Assembly (NCBI GenBank): GCA_039588215.1
Contig: JBDHAD010000002.1
Location: forward strand, 16,436-80,435
Length of the DNA: 64,000 bases
Direction: 5' to 3'
Source of the DNA: JBDHAC01 sp039588215
GTDB taxonomy: Bacteria > Gemmatimonadota > Gemmatimonadetes > Palauibacterales > Palauibacteraceae
Shown here: positions 18,207 to 27,197 of the stretch, one piece after another
How positions within the stretch are numbered: position 1 is the stretch's first letter
How the letters are laid out: every line of letters starts with the position of its first letter
Notes under the pieces: model-generated
What the model saw: the letters and a program-made list of their open reading frames with translations, nothing else
What the model was told of the DNA's origin: nothing
Database searches by the model: none
Position numbers and translations under genes: made by a program

Positions 18207-18974
18207 ATGACGTCCCGATCACGAGTCCGGGCCGTCCTCTTCGGAGCGTCGGTCGTCGTGGCGGGTTGTTCCACTCCGCCTCCAGCCGGAGACTCGGAGA
18301 CCGTTATCCTCGTCCATGGCCTCGGACGGACCTGGGCGTCGATGGCACTGCTCGGCGCGAGACTGCGGGCGGCCGGCTTCCACACCGTCAACGTGGCGTA
18401 TTCCTCCAACCGCAGGACGATGGAGGAGCTCGTCGCGGAGCTGGGAAACCGCGTCGAGGAGTGTTGCGCCGGAACGCCCAATGTGCACTTCGTAACTCAC
18501 TCCATGGGTGGGATCCTCGTTCGCATGTATCTGGCCGAGCACTCCCCGGAGCACGAGGGGCGGGTGGTGATGCTAAGTCCGCCGAGTCAGGGGAGCGAGG
18601 TCGTCGATGCGCTGCCGGACTCGCCTCTGCGCCGCCTGCTGCTCGGGCCGGCGGGGTCGCGGCTCGGTACCGATAGTCTGAGCGTACCGAGCCGATTGGG
18701 GCCCGCGGAATTCGAGCTCGGGATCATCACGGGGAACCGCACGCTGAACCCGCTCACATCGTGGCTGATTCCCGGCCCGGACGACGGCAAGGTCGGCATC
18801 GATCGAGCACGGGTCGAAGGGGCGGCCTTCCTGGTGGTGCCCCATACGCACACTTTTATCATGAACACCAGAGTCGTGGCCGAAGAGTCCGAGCACTTCC
18901 TGCGCACGGGGCATTTCTCTCGAGGCGGTCCGGGAGGACCGATCGTACCGGACGCCGCGAGGTCGATGCGCTAA
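18207..18974 (+). CDS. Lipase-like alpha/beta hydrolase lipoprotein
   Basis: 255 residues. A short basic N-terminus, a hydrophobic segment and VVVAGCS form a lipoprotein signal, so the enzyme should be membrane-anchored outside the cytoplasm. The mature part opens with VILVHGLGRT (oxyanion HG motif) and carries the nucleophile elbow VTHSMGG (GxSxG-type with Thr-His-Ser-Met-Gly). The candidate catalytic His is in VVPHTHTFI near the C-terminus. This is the EstA/LipA-like triacylglycerol lipase group; the natural ester is unknown. It follows the FMN oxidase closely and likely shares its transcript. Confidence 0.82.
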   Translation: MTSRSRVRAVLFGASVVVAGCSTPPPAGDSETVILVHGLGRTWASMALLGARLRAAGFHTVNVAYSSNRRTMEELVAELGNRVEECCAGTPNVHFVTHSMGGILVRMYLAEHSPEHEGRVVMLSPPSQGSEVVDALPDSPLRRLLLGPAGSRLGTDSLSVPSRLGPAEFELGIITGNRTLNPLTSWLIPGPDDGKVGIDRARVEGAAFLVVPHTHTFIMNTRVVAEESEHFLRTGHFSRGGPGGPIVPDAARSMR

Positions 18975-19041
18975 TCAACGGCCTGAAGGCGCCGCCACGA
19001 ACCAGACCACAGCAAACCCAAACAGAGCGAGAGAATCACGC

Positions 19042-20223
19042 ATGTCGCTCCTCCGTTACGTACCCCCGATGGGCATCTACGAGACGCTGTACGCGTTCCT
19101 GGACTCGTTCGGCACCTACATGGGCGAGCCGGGGACCCACCCCTGGAGCCAGGGGTTTCCGCGCACGGCCCGTCTGCCGGACGGGCCGGAGATTCCTTCC
19201 TCGGTGACGGTGACCCCGGATCACCTCAGGTACCCCAAAGCCTGGGGCATGCCGGCGCTTCGCGAGGCGATTGCGGCGTATTACCGGCGGTTTTACGGGG
19301 CGGAGATCGAGTCGGAGAACGTTATGGTGTTCGCGGGCGGCAGACCCGGGATCGTCGCGGTGCTTCTGTTCTTGGACCCCGATGTCACGGTTCGCGTAGC
19401 GTCCACCGAGTATACGCCGTACTACGACATGCTCGGATTACTGAAGCGTCCGTTCGCAGTGGTGCCTAGCGATGCGGACAACGGGTTCCGACCGCCCATC
19501 GAGACCTACACCGAGGCCCCCAAAAGCGGCCGGTCGCTGATACTCATCAGCAACCCGTGCAACCCGACGGGGATCACCCGCGAGGACGTCGAGCTAGAAG
19601 CTCTCGTCCAGGCGGCGTCTCGGGAGGACACGGGGCTCCTCATCGATGAAGCGTACGAGCTCTTCCATGACGAGCCGGTGAGCGCCCTGCGGTACGTGCG
19701 GAACATCGACGAGTCGAACCTGTTCATAGCCGGGGCCGCGACCAAGGGTCTGCAGGCCCCTGGGATCCGCATCGGCTGGGTGGTCACCGCCCGGCGTCAC
19801 ATCGAGATCCTGGGGAACTTCTCTTCCTTCGGCATGGGCGGGGTCTCACACCCGTCTCAGTGCTTCGCGCTCGAGCTCCTCGACGGTGAGCGGATGGCGC
19901 ACGTCAGGCGAGCGGTGCCCGCATTCTACGGCGACCAGCGGGCGCGCTACGGAGAGGCGTTCGAGCGGCTCGGTCTGGCGCTGTTCTCGGGAGACGGCGG
20001 TTTCTACCACTGGTGCCGGCTGCCAGAGGGGCACACCGCGGAGGCGTTGAACGAGCGGCTGTTTCGGGAGGGTGCGGCCGTCCTCAAAGGTACGGATTGC
20101 GACATGCTGAGGCTGGGTGCCGAGTCACCCCTTCGTGATTTCTTCAGGTTCTCGTTCGGGCCTCTCGATCCCGAGTCGTTCGAATCGGATATCGAGATCC
20201 TCAGGCGCGCGCTGGAGGCGTAG
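19042..20223 (+). CDS. PLP-dependent class I/II aminotransferase
   Basis: 393 residues, fold type I. Recognisable blocks are YPKAWGMPALREAIAAYY, AGGRPGIVAVL, ISNPCNPTGI, LIDEAYELF and the PLP-lysine region AATKGLQAPGIRIGW. A C-terminal Arg in FFRFSFGPLD probably binds the alpha-carboxylate. It transfers an amino group between an amino acid and a 2-oxo acid; specificity cannot be read. It is cytoplasmic and ends 17 bp before the convergent GH57 gene. The upstream oxidase could supply 2-oxo acids, but the oxidase is exported, so a direct pathway link is only a guess. Confidence 0.85.
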   Translation: MSLLRYVPPMGIYETLYAFLDSFGTYMGEPGTHPWSQGFPRTARLPDGPEIPSSVTVTPDHLRYPKAWGMPALREAIAAYYRRFYGAEIESENVMVFAGGRPGIVAVLLFLDPDVTVRVASTEYTPYYDMLGLLKRPFAVVPSDADNGFRPPIETYTEAPKSGRSLILISNPCNPTGITREDVELEALVQAASREDTGLLIDEAYELFHDEPVSALRYVRNIDESNLFIAGAATKGLQAPGIRIGWVVTARRHIEILGNFSSFGMGGVSHPSQCFALELLDGERMAHVRRAVPAFYGDQRARYGEAFERLGLALFSGDGGFYHWCRLPEGHTAEALNERLFREGAAVLKGTDCDMLRLGAESPLRDFFRFSFGPLDPESFESDIEILRRALEA

Positions 20224-20240
20224 GATGGTGTGAGTAACGG

Positions 20241-21740
20241 TCAGCGATATCGGATCACGTCCCGGTACAGGTCGGCCCCGGTGCCGATCGCGTCGTCGTT
20301 GCTCGAGGCATCGGCCAGACGCTGAAGCAGGCCAGCCTCGAGCCCCTGCGCAGCGAGCGGGTCTACTTCCGCCGCCAGATCGATGGCGTGCGCCGCGTAC
20401 CGCAGGACCTGAGCGGGCGCGAGACCACCGATGTCGTCGAAGAACCAGGCGCAGGAAGTGAACATCCGGAGCGCGTCACGCTCCATCTCGAGGAGCGTAC
20501 CCGCGCGAGTAGAAAGCCCGTCGGTCTCCCCCGGACGCCTCGCGACCGCCCGGCGGACGAACGCCTCCCGGTTGTCCGCGTCCGCGCGCACGACCTCGCC
20601 ATACCCATCGCGAACACCCCATGGCTCGCCGAACAGCGCTTCCCCGGCGTTCGCGTACAGGTCATGTAGCTCCCGCGCCAGTCGTTCGAGCGCGTCACGA
20701 AGCGGTGTGCGCCAGCTTTGCTGGCTCTCCGCCTCAGGCGCCGTCTTGCAGCCACAATCAGACCGCCAGCGCTCGACGCCGTGCGCGCAGCTCCAGGATG
20801 TGGGCTCCCGTAACCGTATCTCGTGCATGGCCGGTTGGCGCGCGAGGAACGCGGCAAAGTTGTCGACGCGCACGTCCCGTCGAGCCTCGAGCGCGGTGAT
20901 CACCCCCGCGAGGGCCAGGTCGCCGAACTCGTGGTGATGCCCGTACGTCTCACCGTCCGTGGCCAGCGTGACCAGGCGGCCAGGCATCGCGGCCCCGTTG
21001 CTTGGCGCCATGCGTTCTGCCCACGCCTCCGCATCGCGCAGCGATTCTCCAAACGCGACCCCGTGCGACATCTCGCCGTCGTACACGAACACGGCGATGG
21101 AGCCTCCTCCCTCCGTGCGCACGAATCCGGGCAGCCCATCGGGCGGTGGTTCCTCCACCTGGTGCGGGGCCAAGATGGTGAACGCGATTCCTTCCGCGGC
21201 CAGGACGTCGAGGGTCTCCGAGTCGACCGCTGTTTCGGGGAGCCACATCCCCGTCGGAGTGCGCCCGAAGCGTCGCTCGAAATCTGCAATCCCCCACCGG
21301 ACCTCGGTCTGCTTGTCCCGGCGCGAGGCTAGCGGGAGGATCACGTGGTGGTAGGGCTGCGCGATCGCGTTGCCGTGGCCATTGGCTCGAGCACGGCTGC
21401 GACGGTCCGCATCGAGCACCAGCCCGTAGGTTTCAGGGGCCGCGCGCTGCAGCCACTGGAGGAGGGTCGGGCCGAAGTCGAAGCTGATCCACTCGAGCGC
21501 GTTCAGGCGGTGGGCGATGTTCCCATCGGATGCGAGTACGCGCGCTCGAGTAACGGGCTCGTAGCACTCATCCGTGATCCGTTCGTTCCAGTCGTGGAAG
21601 GGGTCGGCGGAGAGCTCCCGGGGTACCTCGCCGGTCCAGGGATCCTCGCGCGGTGGCTGATAGAAGTGGCCGTGGATAACGACCGAGTGTCGTGGGATAG
21701 TCACGCGTTCCGCCGTACCTCCCGGGGGGAGATCACTCAT
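20241..21740 (-). CDS. GH57-family glycoside hydrolase with DUF3536 region
   Basis: 499 residues from an ATG at 21740, 23 bp after the glycogen synthase stop, so the two form an operon. The GH57 N-terminal motif is HGHFYQPPREDPW. TGMWLPETAVD is the probable nucleophile region (Glu) and TDGETYGHHHEFGD the probable acid region (Asp). SWSCAHGVERWRSDCGC, seen in the DUF3536 subgroup, follows. GH57 enzymes act on alpha-glucans (amylase, branching or amylopullulanase activity); the DUF3536 subgroup is less well characterised. Placement beside glgA and glgB supports a role in glycogen trimming or branching. No signal peptide, so cytoplasmic. Confidence 0.87.
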   Translation of the reverse strand: MSDLPPGGTAERVTIPRHSVVIHGHFYQPPREDPWTGEVPRELSADPFHDWNERITDECYEPVTRARVLASDGNIAHRLNALEWISFDFGPTLLQWLQRAAPETYGLVLDADRRSRARANGHGNAIAQPYHHVILPLASRRDKQTEVRWGIADFERRFGRTPTGMWLPETAVDSETLDVLAAEGIAFTILAPHQVEEPPPDGLPGFVRTEGGGSIAVFVYDGEMSHGVAFGESLRDAEAWAERMAPSNGAAMPGRLVTLATDGETYGHHHEFGDLALAGVITALEARRDVRVDNFAAFLARQPAMHEIRLREPTSWSCAHGVERWRSDCGCKTAPEAESQQSWRTPLRDALERLARELHDLYANAGEALFGEPWGVRDGYGEVVRADADNREAFVRRAVARRPGETDGLSTRAGTLLEMERDALRMFTSCAWFFDDIGGLAPAQVLRYAAHAIDLAAEVDPLAAQGLEAGLLQRLADASSNDDAIGTGADLYRDVIRYR

Positions 21741-21763
21741 GACGCCCCTCCGACACCACCCGT

Positions 21764-23281
21764 TCAGGAGTTGGGAATGTGTGCGGCCAGGGCCCGCCGA
21801 TACACATCCAGGTACCGTTGGGCGGAGCTCTCCCACCCGAAGTCGCGACTCATGGCCTCGGCCATGTGCTCCTCCCAGGCGTCTGGCTCGCTCCGGTACA
21901 GGTTCGTCCCTCGCGACATGGCGGTGAAAAGCCCATCCGTGGTGTATTCGTCGAACAGAAAGCCGGTCACCTGGTCTTCGATGGTGTCGGCGAGCCCGCC
22001 CACGCGACGTGCCACCGGGATCGTACCGTACCGCTGGGCCCGCATCTGGGTGAGCCCGCACGGCTCGTATTGCGAGGGCATCAAGAGCAGGTCCGCCCCC
22101 GCGAGCAGGCGATGCTCTTTTGGCTCCTGAAAGTCGGTGTCGACGATGACCCGGTCAGGGATCGCGGCCGCGATCTCGCGCAAGGCATGCTCGTACCGCC
22201 CATCCCCGGCACCGAGGAAGATGAACTGCGCCTCCGCACGGTACAGGAGGTCCTCCCCGAGGATCAGGTCGAGACCCTTCTGTTGCACGAGGCGAGCGGT
22301 CATACCGAACAGCGGCATTCGCGGGTACTCCGGGAGACCATATGCCCGCTGCAGGGCCTGCTTGCAGCGAACCTTTCCCGAGAGGTCGAACCTCGAGTAG
22401 GGTGCGGCGATCTCGGGGTCTTTCTCCGTATCCCATACGTCGAGATCGATACCGTTCCGGATCCCGACAAATCGGTCCTGGAGCCCGATGAAAGAGTGGT
22501 GAAGCCCGAAACCGCCGGCCGGGGTCCGGAGCTCGTGTGCGTGGGTCGGACTGACCGTCGTCGCATAATCGCTGAACACGAGCGCGCCCTTGAGCCAGTT
22601 CACGTGCCCGTACCACTCGAGCCAGCGCCAGTGGAACAGCTGTTGGGGGAGCCCCACCTCGGCCAAGACGCGCGGCTCGAAGTGGCCCTGGTACCCTGCG
22701 TTGTGCACGGAGATCACAGCGGCCATCCGGTCAAACTCCGGCTTGCCCGCGAACTTCGTGCGCAGATAGACCGGGGCGAGTGCCGTGTGCCAGTCGTGGG
22801 CATGCACGACCACGGGGACATTCGCCAACTCCGGAAGCACCTGGAGCGCGGCGAGGTTGTAAAAAGCGAACCGCCTCGAGTTGTCTGGATAATCGCCGTT
22901 GTCCCCGTAGATGCCATCGCGACCGAAGTGCTCCTCATTCTCGATGAAGAGAACCCTGGGGTTCTGCGGCGGTCCCTGCGGCTGGTGTACCCTCGCCTCC
23001 TCGAGTCTCGAGCCGACCTGGACGTAATAGGGATCGTGTGCGGGCTCCAGATCGGGATAGGCCTCGCGAACCGAGCGGTACAGCGGCATGAACACCGTGA
23101 CGGGTGTCCCATGAGCCGCCTGGAAGGTGGCGATGCCGCGCACGGCTTCGGCCAGTCCCCCGGTGCGGGCGTACGGCCAGTATTCGGCGACGAGATGTAC
23201 GACCGCCAATTCCTCGGCTGGGCGAGGTTCCGGGATATGCATGGGTCGCTGTGGCTTGGCGATCGTCCTCATGCTCGGCAT
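21764..23281 (-). CDS. glgA: Glycogen synthase (GT5)
   Basis: 505 residues, normal for bacterial GlgA, which transfers glucose from a nucleotide sugar to the growing alpha-1,4-glucan. The N-terminal donor site, usually KTGGLADV, here reads YARTGGLAEAV with Arg for Lys. HAHDWHTALAPVYL and SVHNAGYQGHF are typical of GT5. The C-terminal MTARLVQQKGLDL and PSQYEPCGLTQMRAQRYGTIPV, with the retaining-enzyme Glu, are present. Two in-frame ATGs (23281, 23272) precede the core. It is divergent from glgB by a 53-bp gap, so both promoters must sit within or near the gene starts. ADP-glucose pyrophosphorylase is not in this window. Confidence 0.93.
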   Translation of the reverse strand: MPSMRTIAKPQRPMHIPEPRPAEELAVVHLVAEYWPYARTGGLAEAVRGIATFQAAHGTPVTVFMPLYRSVREAYPDLEPAHDPYYVQVGSRLEEARVHQPQGPPQNPRVLFIENEEHFGRDGIYGDNGDYPDNSRRFAFYNLAALQVLPELANVPVVVHAHDWHTALAPVYLRTKFAGKPEFDRMAAVISVHNAGYQGHFEPRVLAEVGLPQQLFHWRWLEWYGHVNWLKGALVFSDYATTVSPTHAHELRTPAGGFGLHHSFIGLQDRFVGIRNGIDLDVWDTEKDPEIAAPYSRFDLSGKVRCKQALQRAYGLPEYPRMPLFGMTARLVQQKGLDLILGEDLLYRAEAQFIFLGAGDGRYEHALREIAAAIPDRVIVDTDFQEPKEHRLLAGADLLLMPSQYEPCGLTQMRAQRYGTIPVARRVGGLADTIEDQVTGFLFDEYTTDGLFTAMSRGTNLYRSEPDAWEEHMAEAMSRDFGWESSAQRYLDVYRRALAAHIPNS

Positions 23282-23334
23282 ACTACCCTGGGCCGCGCGC
23301 TCGCGCGCAGTTCATGTGTCTCGTGGCGCAAGAG

Positions 23335-25857
23335 ATGCGCCGGTCGCCCTTTAACCCCATGTGGCCGAATGAGGTCCGATTGTCGCGACTCGACTCGAAG
23401 TCACTGACCGCGTTGCTTGCGGGGTTGTGCCCTGACCCCTCGGGCGTGCTCGGGGCCTACCGGCTGGAGCCACCGGACGCGGAAGAAGCCGCAGAAGACA
23501 GGTCTTCGCGCCTACCCGCGACCGTCGTGCGGGTGTTCCTCCCTCGTGCTCGTTCCGTGACGTTGCTGTGGATCTCGGCCGAGGCCGGTGACGCCCAGGA
23601 ATCGGCCGGGATCCAAAGTGCCCTAGGGCCCAGGAACCGAACGGGATCGGGACGTGGAGACCCGACTCCCGCAAAGCGCGCGAACGCGTCGGAAAGCGCG
23701 AGGCACATGGAGCGCGTTCACCCCGAGGGTGTCTTCGAGCTGGAGCTGGAGGAGCCGCCTCCCAGGAGCTACCGCATTCGGGTGAGCTGGGAGGGTGGGG
23801 GAGAAAGCGACGTGGATGACCCGTACCGGTTCCTGCCTTCGCTCGAGCCGGCGCAGTTGGCCGCGTTCGGGAAGGGCGAGGAATCCAGGCTACACGGTTT
23901 GCTGGGGGCACATGCGGAGACGCGTGACGAGGTGCGTGGCACTCGCTTCCGAGTGTGGGCGCCGGCAGCCCGGGCGGTGAATCTCATGGGCTCGTTCAAC
24001 GGGTGGGAGGCGCGGACGCACCCGATGTACCCGGTCGGTTCCAGCGGGGTGTGGGAGTTGTTCGTGCCTGGAGTCGGGGAAGGGGCCCGATACAAGTACC
24101 AGATTCGGCCCACGGCCGCGGTCGCGAGATCGATAGCCGAGGAACGGACGGCGGGTGTCAGGCAATCGGAGGCCAGAGGGAGGGCTCGTCGTTCGAAGAC
24201 GACCCGGGCCGCCAGGACGGAGGAGAGACGGCCACTGGCCCTTGAAAAGTCGGACCCGTTCGGATTCGATCACGAAGTCCGGCCGCGCTCCGCATCCGTG
24301 GTATGCGATCTAGATGGTCACTCATGGAGTGATGAGACCTGGCTCGAGCGGCGCCTCAACGACACCGGGAGCCACGCTCCGGTCTCGATCTACGAGGTCC
24401 ACCTCGGTTCCTGGCGTCGGCGAGAAGATGGCGAGTGGCCCGGCTACCGGGACTTGGCGCGGGACCTCCTCCCGTACGTGAAGGAGCTGGGCTTCACGCA
24501 CCTGGAGCTTCTCCCGATCACGGAGCATCCGCACGATCCGAGCTGGGGGTATCAGGCGCTCGGGTATTTCGCCCCCACGTCGAGGTACGGCTCCCCCGAG
24601 GACTTTAAGGCGTTCGTGGATGCCGCACACGGGCTCGGGCTGGGCGTGATTCTGGATTGGGTGCCCGCCCACTTTCCGCTAGACGCCCATGGACTCAGCC
24701 GCTTCGATGGCACGCATCTGTACGACCATCCGGACCCGATGCGTGGCATCCACCCGGACTGGGGGACGGCGATCTTCGACTACGGCAAGCCGGAAGTCGT
24801 GTCGTTCCTCATTTCGAGCGCCCGGTTCTGGCTCGAGGAGTACCACCTGGACGGGCTCCGCGTGGATGCCGTCGCATCCATGCTCTATCTGGACTACTCG
24901 CGCGAGAAAGGGGAGTGGCTCCCGAACGAGTTGGGGGGACGGGAGAACCTGGAGGCGGTGGCGTTTCTCCGCCGGCTGACAGATGCGATTCACGACGCGT
25001 TCCCGGACGCGCTGTTGTTCGCCGAGGAGAGCACGGCATGGCCACGCGTCTCGGGACCGACGGGGGAGGGGGGGCTCGGATTCGACATGAAGTGGAACAT
25101 GGGGTGGATGAACGACACCCTGAGTTATTTCGAGGCGGATCCGTTCGTCCGCCATGCGGCGCACGAGAAGCTCACGTTCTCGATCCACTACGCCCACAAC
25201 GAGCAATATCTACTTCCCCTCTCACACGACGAAGTAGTCCACCTGAAGCACTCGCTCCTCTCGAAGATGCCCGGAGGGTACGAAGAGAAGTTCGCCAATC
25301 TTCGGGCCCTGTTCGCCTACATGTGGGCGCACCCCGGCAAGAAGCTCCTGTTCATGGGTGGCGAGCTGGGTCAGTGGTCCGAGTGGGACGAGAACGCGGA
25401 GCTGGACTGGAGCCTGCTGAACTTTCCGCAACACCGTGGCATCCAGCGCTTCGTACAGGTTCTGAACCGGCTGTACACGGAGGAACCCGCGCTGCACGCG
25501 TTGGACTTCTCGTCTGACGGCTTCGAGTGGATCGACGTGCACGACAGCGCCCGCAGCGTCGTCGCCTTCGTGCGCTGGAGTCAGGAATGGGAGGACTTCG
25601 TGCTGGTGGTGGCGAACTTCTCAGGTACCCGATGGCGCGATTATCGGCTGGGGGCACCGTCGCCGGGTGAATACGTGGCGATACTCGATAGCGACTCGCC
25701 GGAGTTCCTCGGGCGCTCGGACCCGGTGGCCTTGCCGCGCTTCACTGCCCGGGAGGAGGAGTGGCAAGGGCGCTTGGCCTCGCTGACCCTGGATCTGGCC
25801 CCCCTCTCCTGCCTGTACCTGAAGCGCGCGAGTGACACCGACCCCTCTGCGCCGTAG
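23335..25857 (+). CDS. glgB: 1,4-alpha-glucan branching enzyme with two unusual insertions
   Basis: About 840 residues; most GlgB proteins have 620-750. It cleaves alpha-1,4 chains and rejoins them as alpha-1,6 branches. Order: an N1 CBM48-like domain, a second CBM48 (GTRFRVWAPAARAVNLMGSFNGW), then the GH13 barrel with GYFAPTSRYG, DWVPAHF, GLRVDAVASMLY (nucleophile Asp), LLFAEESTAWP (acid Glu) and LSHDEV. Residues about 81-128 and 259-305 are Arg/Ala/Gly-rich insertions in loops of the two N-terminal domains that standard GlgB lacks. Start candidates are ATG 23314, 23335 and 23359; I chose 23335. Convergent with the first ATP-grasp gene. Confidence 0.93.
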   Translation: MRRSPFNPMWPNEVRLSRLDSKSLTALLAGLCPDPSGVLGAYRLEPPDAEEAAEDRSSRLPATVVRVFLPRARSVTLLWISAEAGDAQESAGIQSALGPRNRTGSGRGDPTPAKRANASESARHMERVHPEGVFELELEEPPPRSYRIRVSWEGGGESDVDDPYRFLPSLEPAQLAAFGKGEESRLHGLLGAHAETRDEVRGTRFRVWAPAARAVNLMGSFNGWEARTHPMYPVGSSGVWELFVPGVGEGARYKYQIRPTAAVARSIAEERTAGVRQSEARGRARRSKTTRAARTEERRPLALEKSDPFGFDHEVRPRSASVVCDLDGHSWSDETWLERRLNDTGSHAPVSIYEVHLGSWRRREDGEWPGYRDLARDLLPYVKELGFTHLELLPITEHPHDPSWGYQALGYFAPTSRYGSPEDFKAFVDAAHGLGLGVILDWVPAHFPLDAHGLSRFDGTHLYDHPDPMRGIHPDWGTAIFDYGKPEVVSFLISSARFWLEEYHLDGLRVDAVASMLYLDYSREKGEWLPNELGGRENLEAVAFLRRLTDAIHDAFPDALLFAEESTAWPRVSGPTGEGGLGFDMKWNMGWMNDTLSYFEADPFVRHAAHEKLTFSIHYAHNEQYLLPLSHDEVVHLKHSLLSKMPGGYEEKFANLRALFAYMWAHPGKKLLFMGGELGQWSEWDENAELDWSLLNFPQHRGIQRFVQVLNRLYTEEPALHALDFSSDGFEWIDVHDSARSVVAFVRWSQEWEDFVLVVANFSGTRWRDYRLGAPSPGEYVAILDSDSPEFLGRSDPVALPRFTAREEEWQGRLASLTLDLAPLSCLYLKRASDTDPSAP

Positions 25858-25917
25858 CGGGCCAGCTCATACCGCAGCGCGCTTACCACTCTCCGGCGCC
25901 CGACCTCGATGGCGGGG

Positions 25918-27135
25918 CTACCCCGCGTACAATTGGAGTCGCGTCGAAAACAGATCGGCGATCTCGGTGAGCGTCTGGAGGTCGGGGTGCCGCAGGAAGA
26001 CCATCCCGTCGGAGATGAGGGTGGCTTGCCAGTTCCTCCGGGGCGCGCCGATCGGCAACAAATCCAGCTCACACACGTTTGAGCCGTACTCCTGCATGAG
26101 GGGTGCGAGCCCCTCGATCCGCTGGATGTGACCTCGCCCTTGCGCGCGCTTCACGACCCAGCACGCGTTGTACTTTCGCTCGACGGGTTGCGACCAGCGC
26201 TTGTGGACCACGGCCTCGGCCCAACCCCGGTACGTGTCCAGATCGGAGGCGTAATTGATCAGGTCCACGGTTCGCACGCCCGGCGGCCGGGCCGCGATCT
26301 CGCCGAACACGGCCTCCCCGTCCGGCTTCCTGTACCACTCCATGTGTGTATAACCGGTTCGGAAGCCCAACGCCTGCAACACGGCGAACCCCATCTCCCG
26401 GCCCGAGCGCAGTTCCTCGGCTTCCACGTCGCGTAGCGCGAAGGTCTGCGGACTGATCCACTCGTTCTCCTTGGCGATCAGCGCGCGGGGGTCGTAGCGA
26501 CAGATGTTGTGGTGCTGCACCTGGCCGTCGATGCATATCGTGTCGAACGTCATGTCGTCGCCCTCGACGAACTCCTCGACGCTGACCTGAGGGACGTGGC
26601 GCAGCGCCGGAAGTACGCTCTCCAATTCCTCCTGGGAGTCGATTCGATACGTATCGGCTGAGCCGGCGCCGGCGATCGGCTTCACGATCAGAGGGAACCC
26701 GATTCGCTCGGCTGCGGCTCGGCACTCCACCACGGTCGTCGCCCGGGCATGGTGGGGAGTGCGGATGCCCGCGGCGTCCAGGACCTGCTTCATGATCTCC
26801 TTGTCACGGAAGGGAATCGTCTCCGCCACGGTCATCCCCGGCAGATTGAGCATCTCGCGCATCCGCCCCGCCAAGATCATGTAGGGCTCCCATAGGCATT
26901 CGACTCGATCGATCGGACGGTGCCTCGCGTACTCCCGGACCTGGGTAAGGATGGCATCCTCGTCTACGAGCGACCGCACCTGGATGTGGTCGGCGAGGCC
27001 GTCGCGAGCCGCCTCGGGCAGGGCGGCGGCCGGCTGGTCTCCGAGTCCGATCACTTCCGCGCCGACCTCGGCCAGCGCGCGAGTGAAATACTGCATCTCT
27101 GCCGGATAACCGGGTGAGATCATGAGGATGTTCAT
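25918..27135 (-). CDS. ATP-grasp ligase, paralogue 1
   Basis: 405 residues in the ATP-grasp_4-like group, related in layout to D-Ala-D-Ala ligase/carbamoyl-phosphate-synthase-type amide ligases. It opens with a Rossmann-like MNILMISPGYPAEMQYF. The ATP-grasp core starts at PFRDKEIMKQVLDAAGI, with the nucleotide-binding VKPIAGAGSADTYRI, VSVEEFVEGDDMTFD and the metal-binding FGEIAARPPGVRTVDL. Such enzymes activate a carboxylate as acyl phosphate and join it to an amine or thiol. It shares the pre-domain start and the ARPPG segment with the genes at 27198 and 28662. The AT-richer 62-bp gap before the next gene may hold its promoter. Substrates unknown. Confidence 0.85.
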   Translation of the reverse strand: MNILMISPGYPAEMQYFTRALAEVGAEVIGLGDQPAAALPEAARDGLADHIQVRSLVDEDAILTQVREYARHRPIDRVECLWEPYMILAGRMREMLNLPGMTVAETIPFRDKEIMKQVLDAAGIRTPHHARATTVVECRAAAERIGFPLIVKPIAGAGSADTYRIDSQEELESVLPALRHVPQVSVEEFVEGDDMTFDTICIDGQVQHHNICRYDPRALIAKENEWISPQTFALRDVEAEELRSGREMGFAVLQALGFRTGYTHMEWYRKPDGEAVFGEIAARPPGVRTVDLINYASDLDTYRGWAEAVVHKRWSQPVERKYNACWVVKRAQGRGHIQRIEGLAPLMQEYGSNVCELDLLPIGAPRRNWQATLISDGMVFLRHPDLQTLTEIADLFSTRLQLYAG

Positions 27136-27197
27136 CGCGTCTGTCTATGCTCCCAATATGTTGGTATACAGGGCTTTGTATGCATGAATCTCGTGTT

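Noticed and set aside
21779..23407. Plus-strand open frame of about 540 codons opposite glgA
   Set aside because: No recognisable domain and the glgA motifs on the minus strand are unambiguous.
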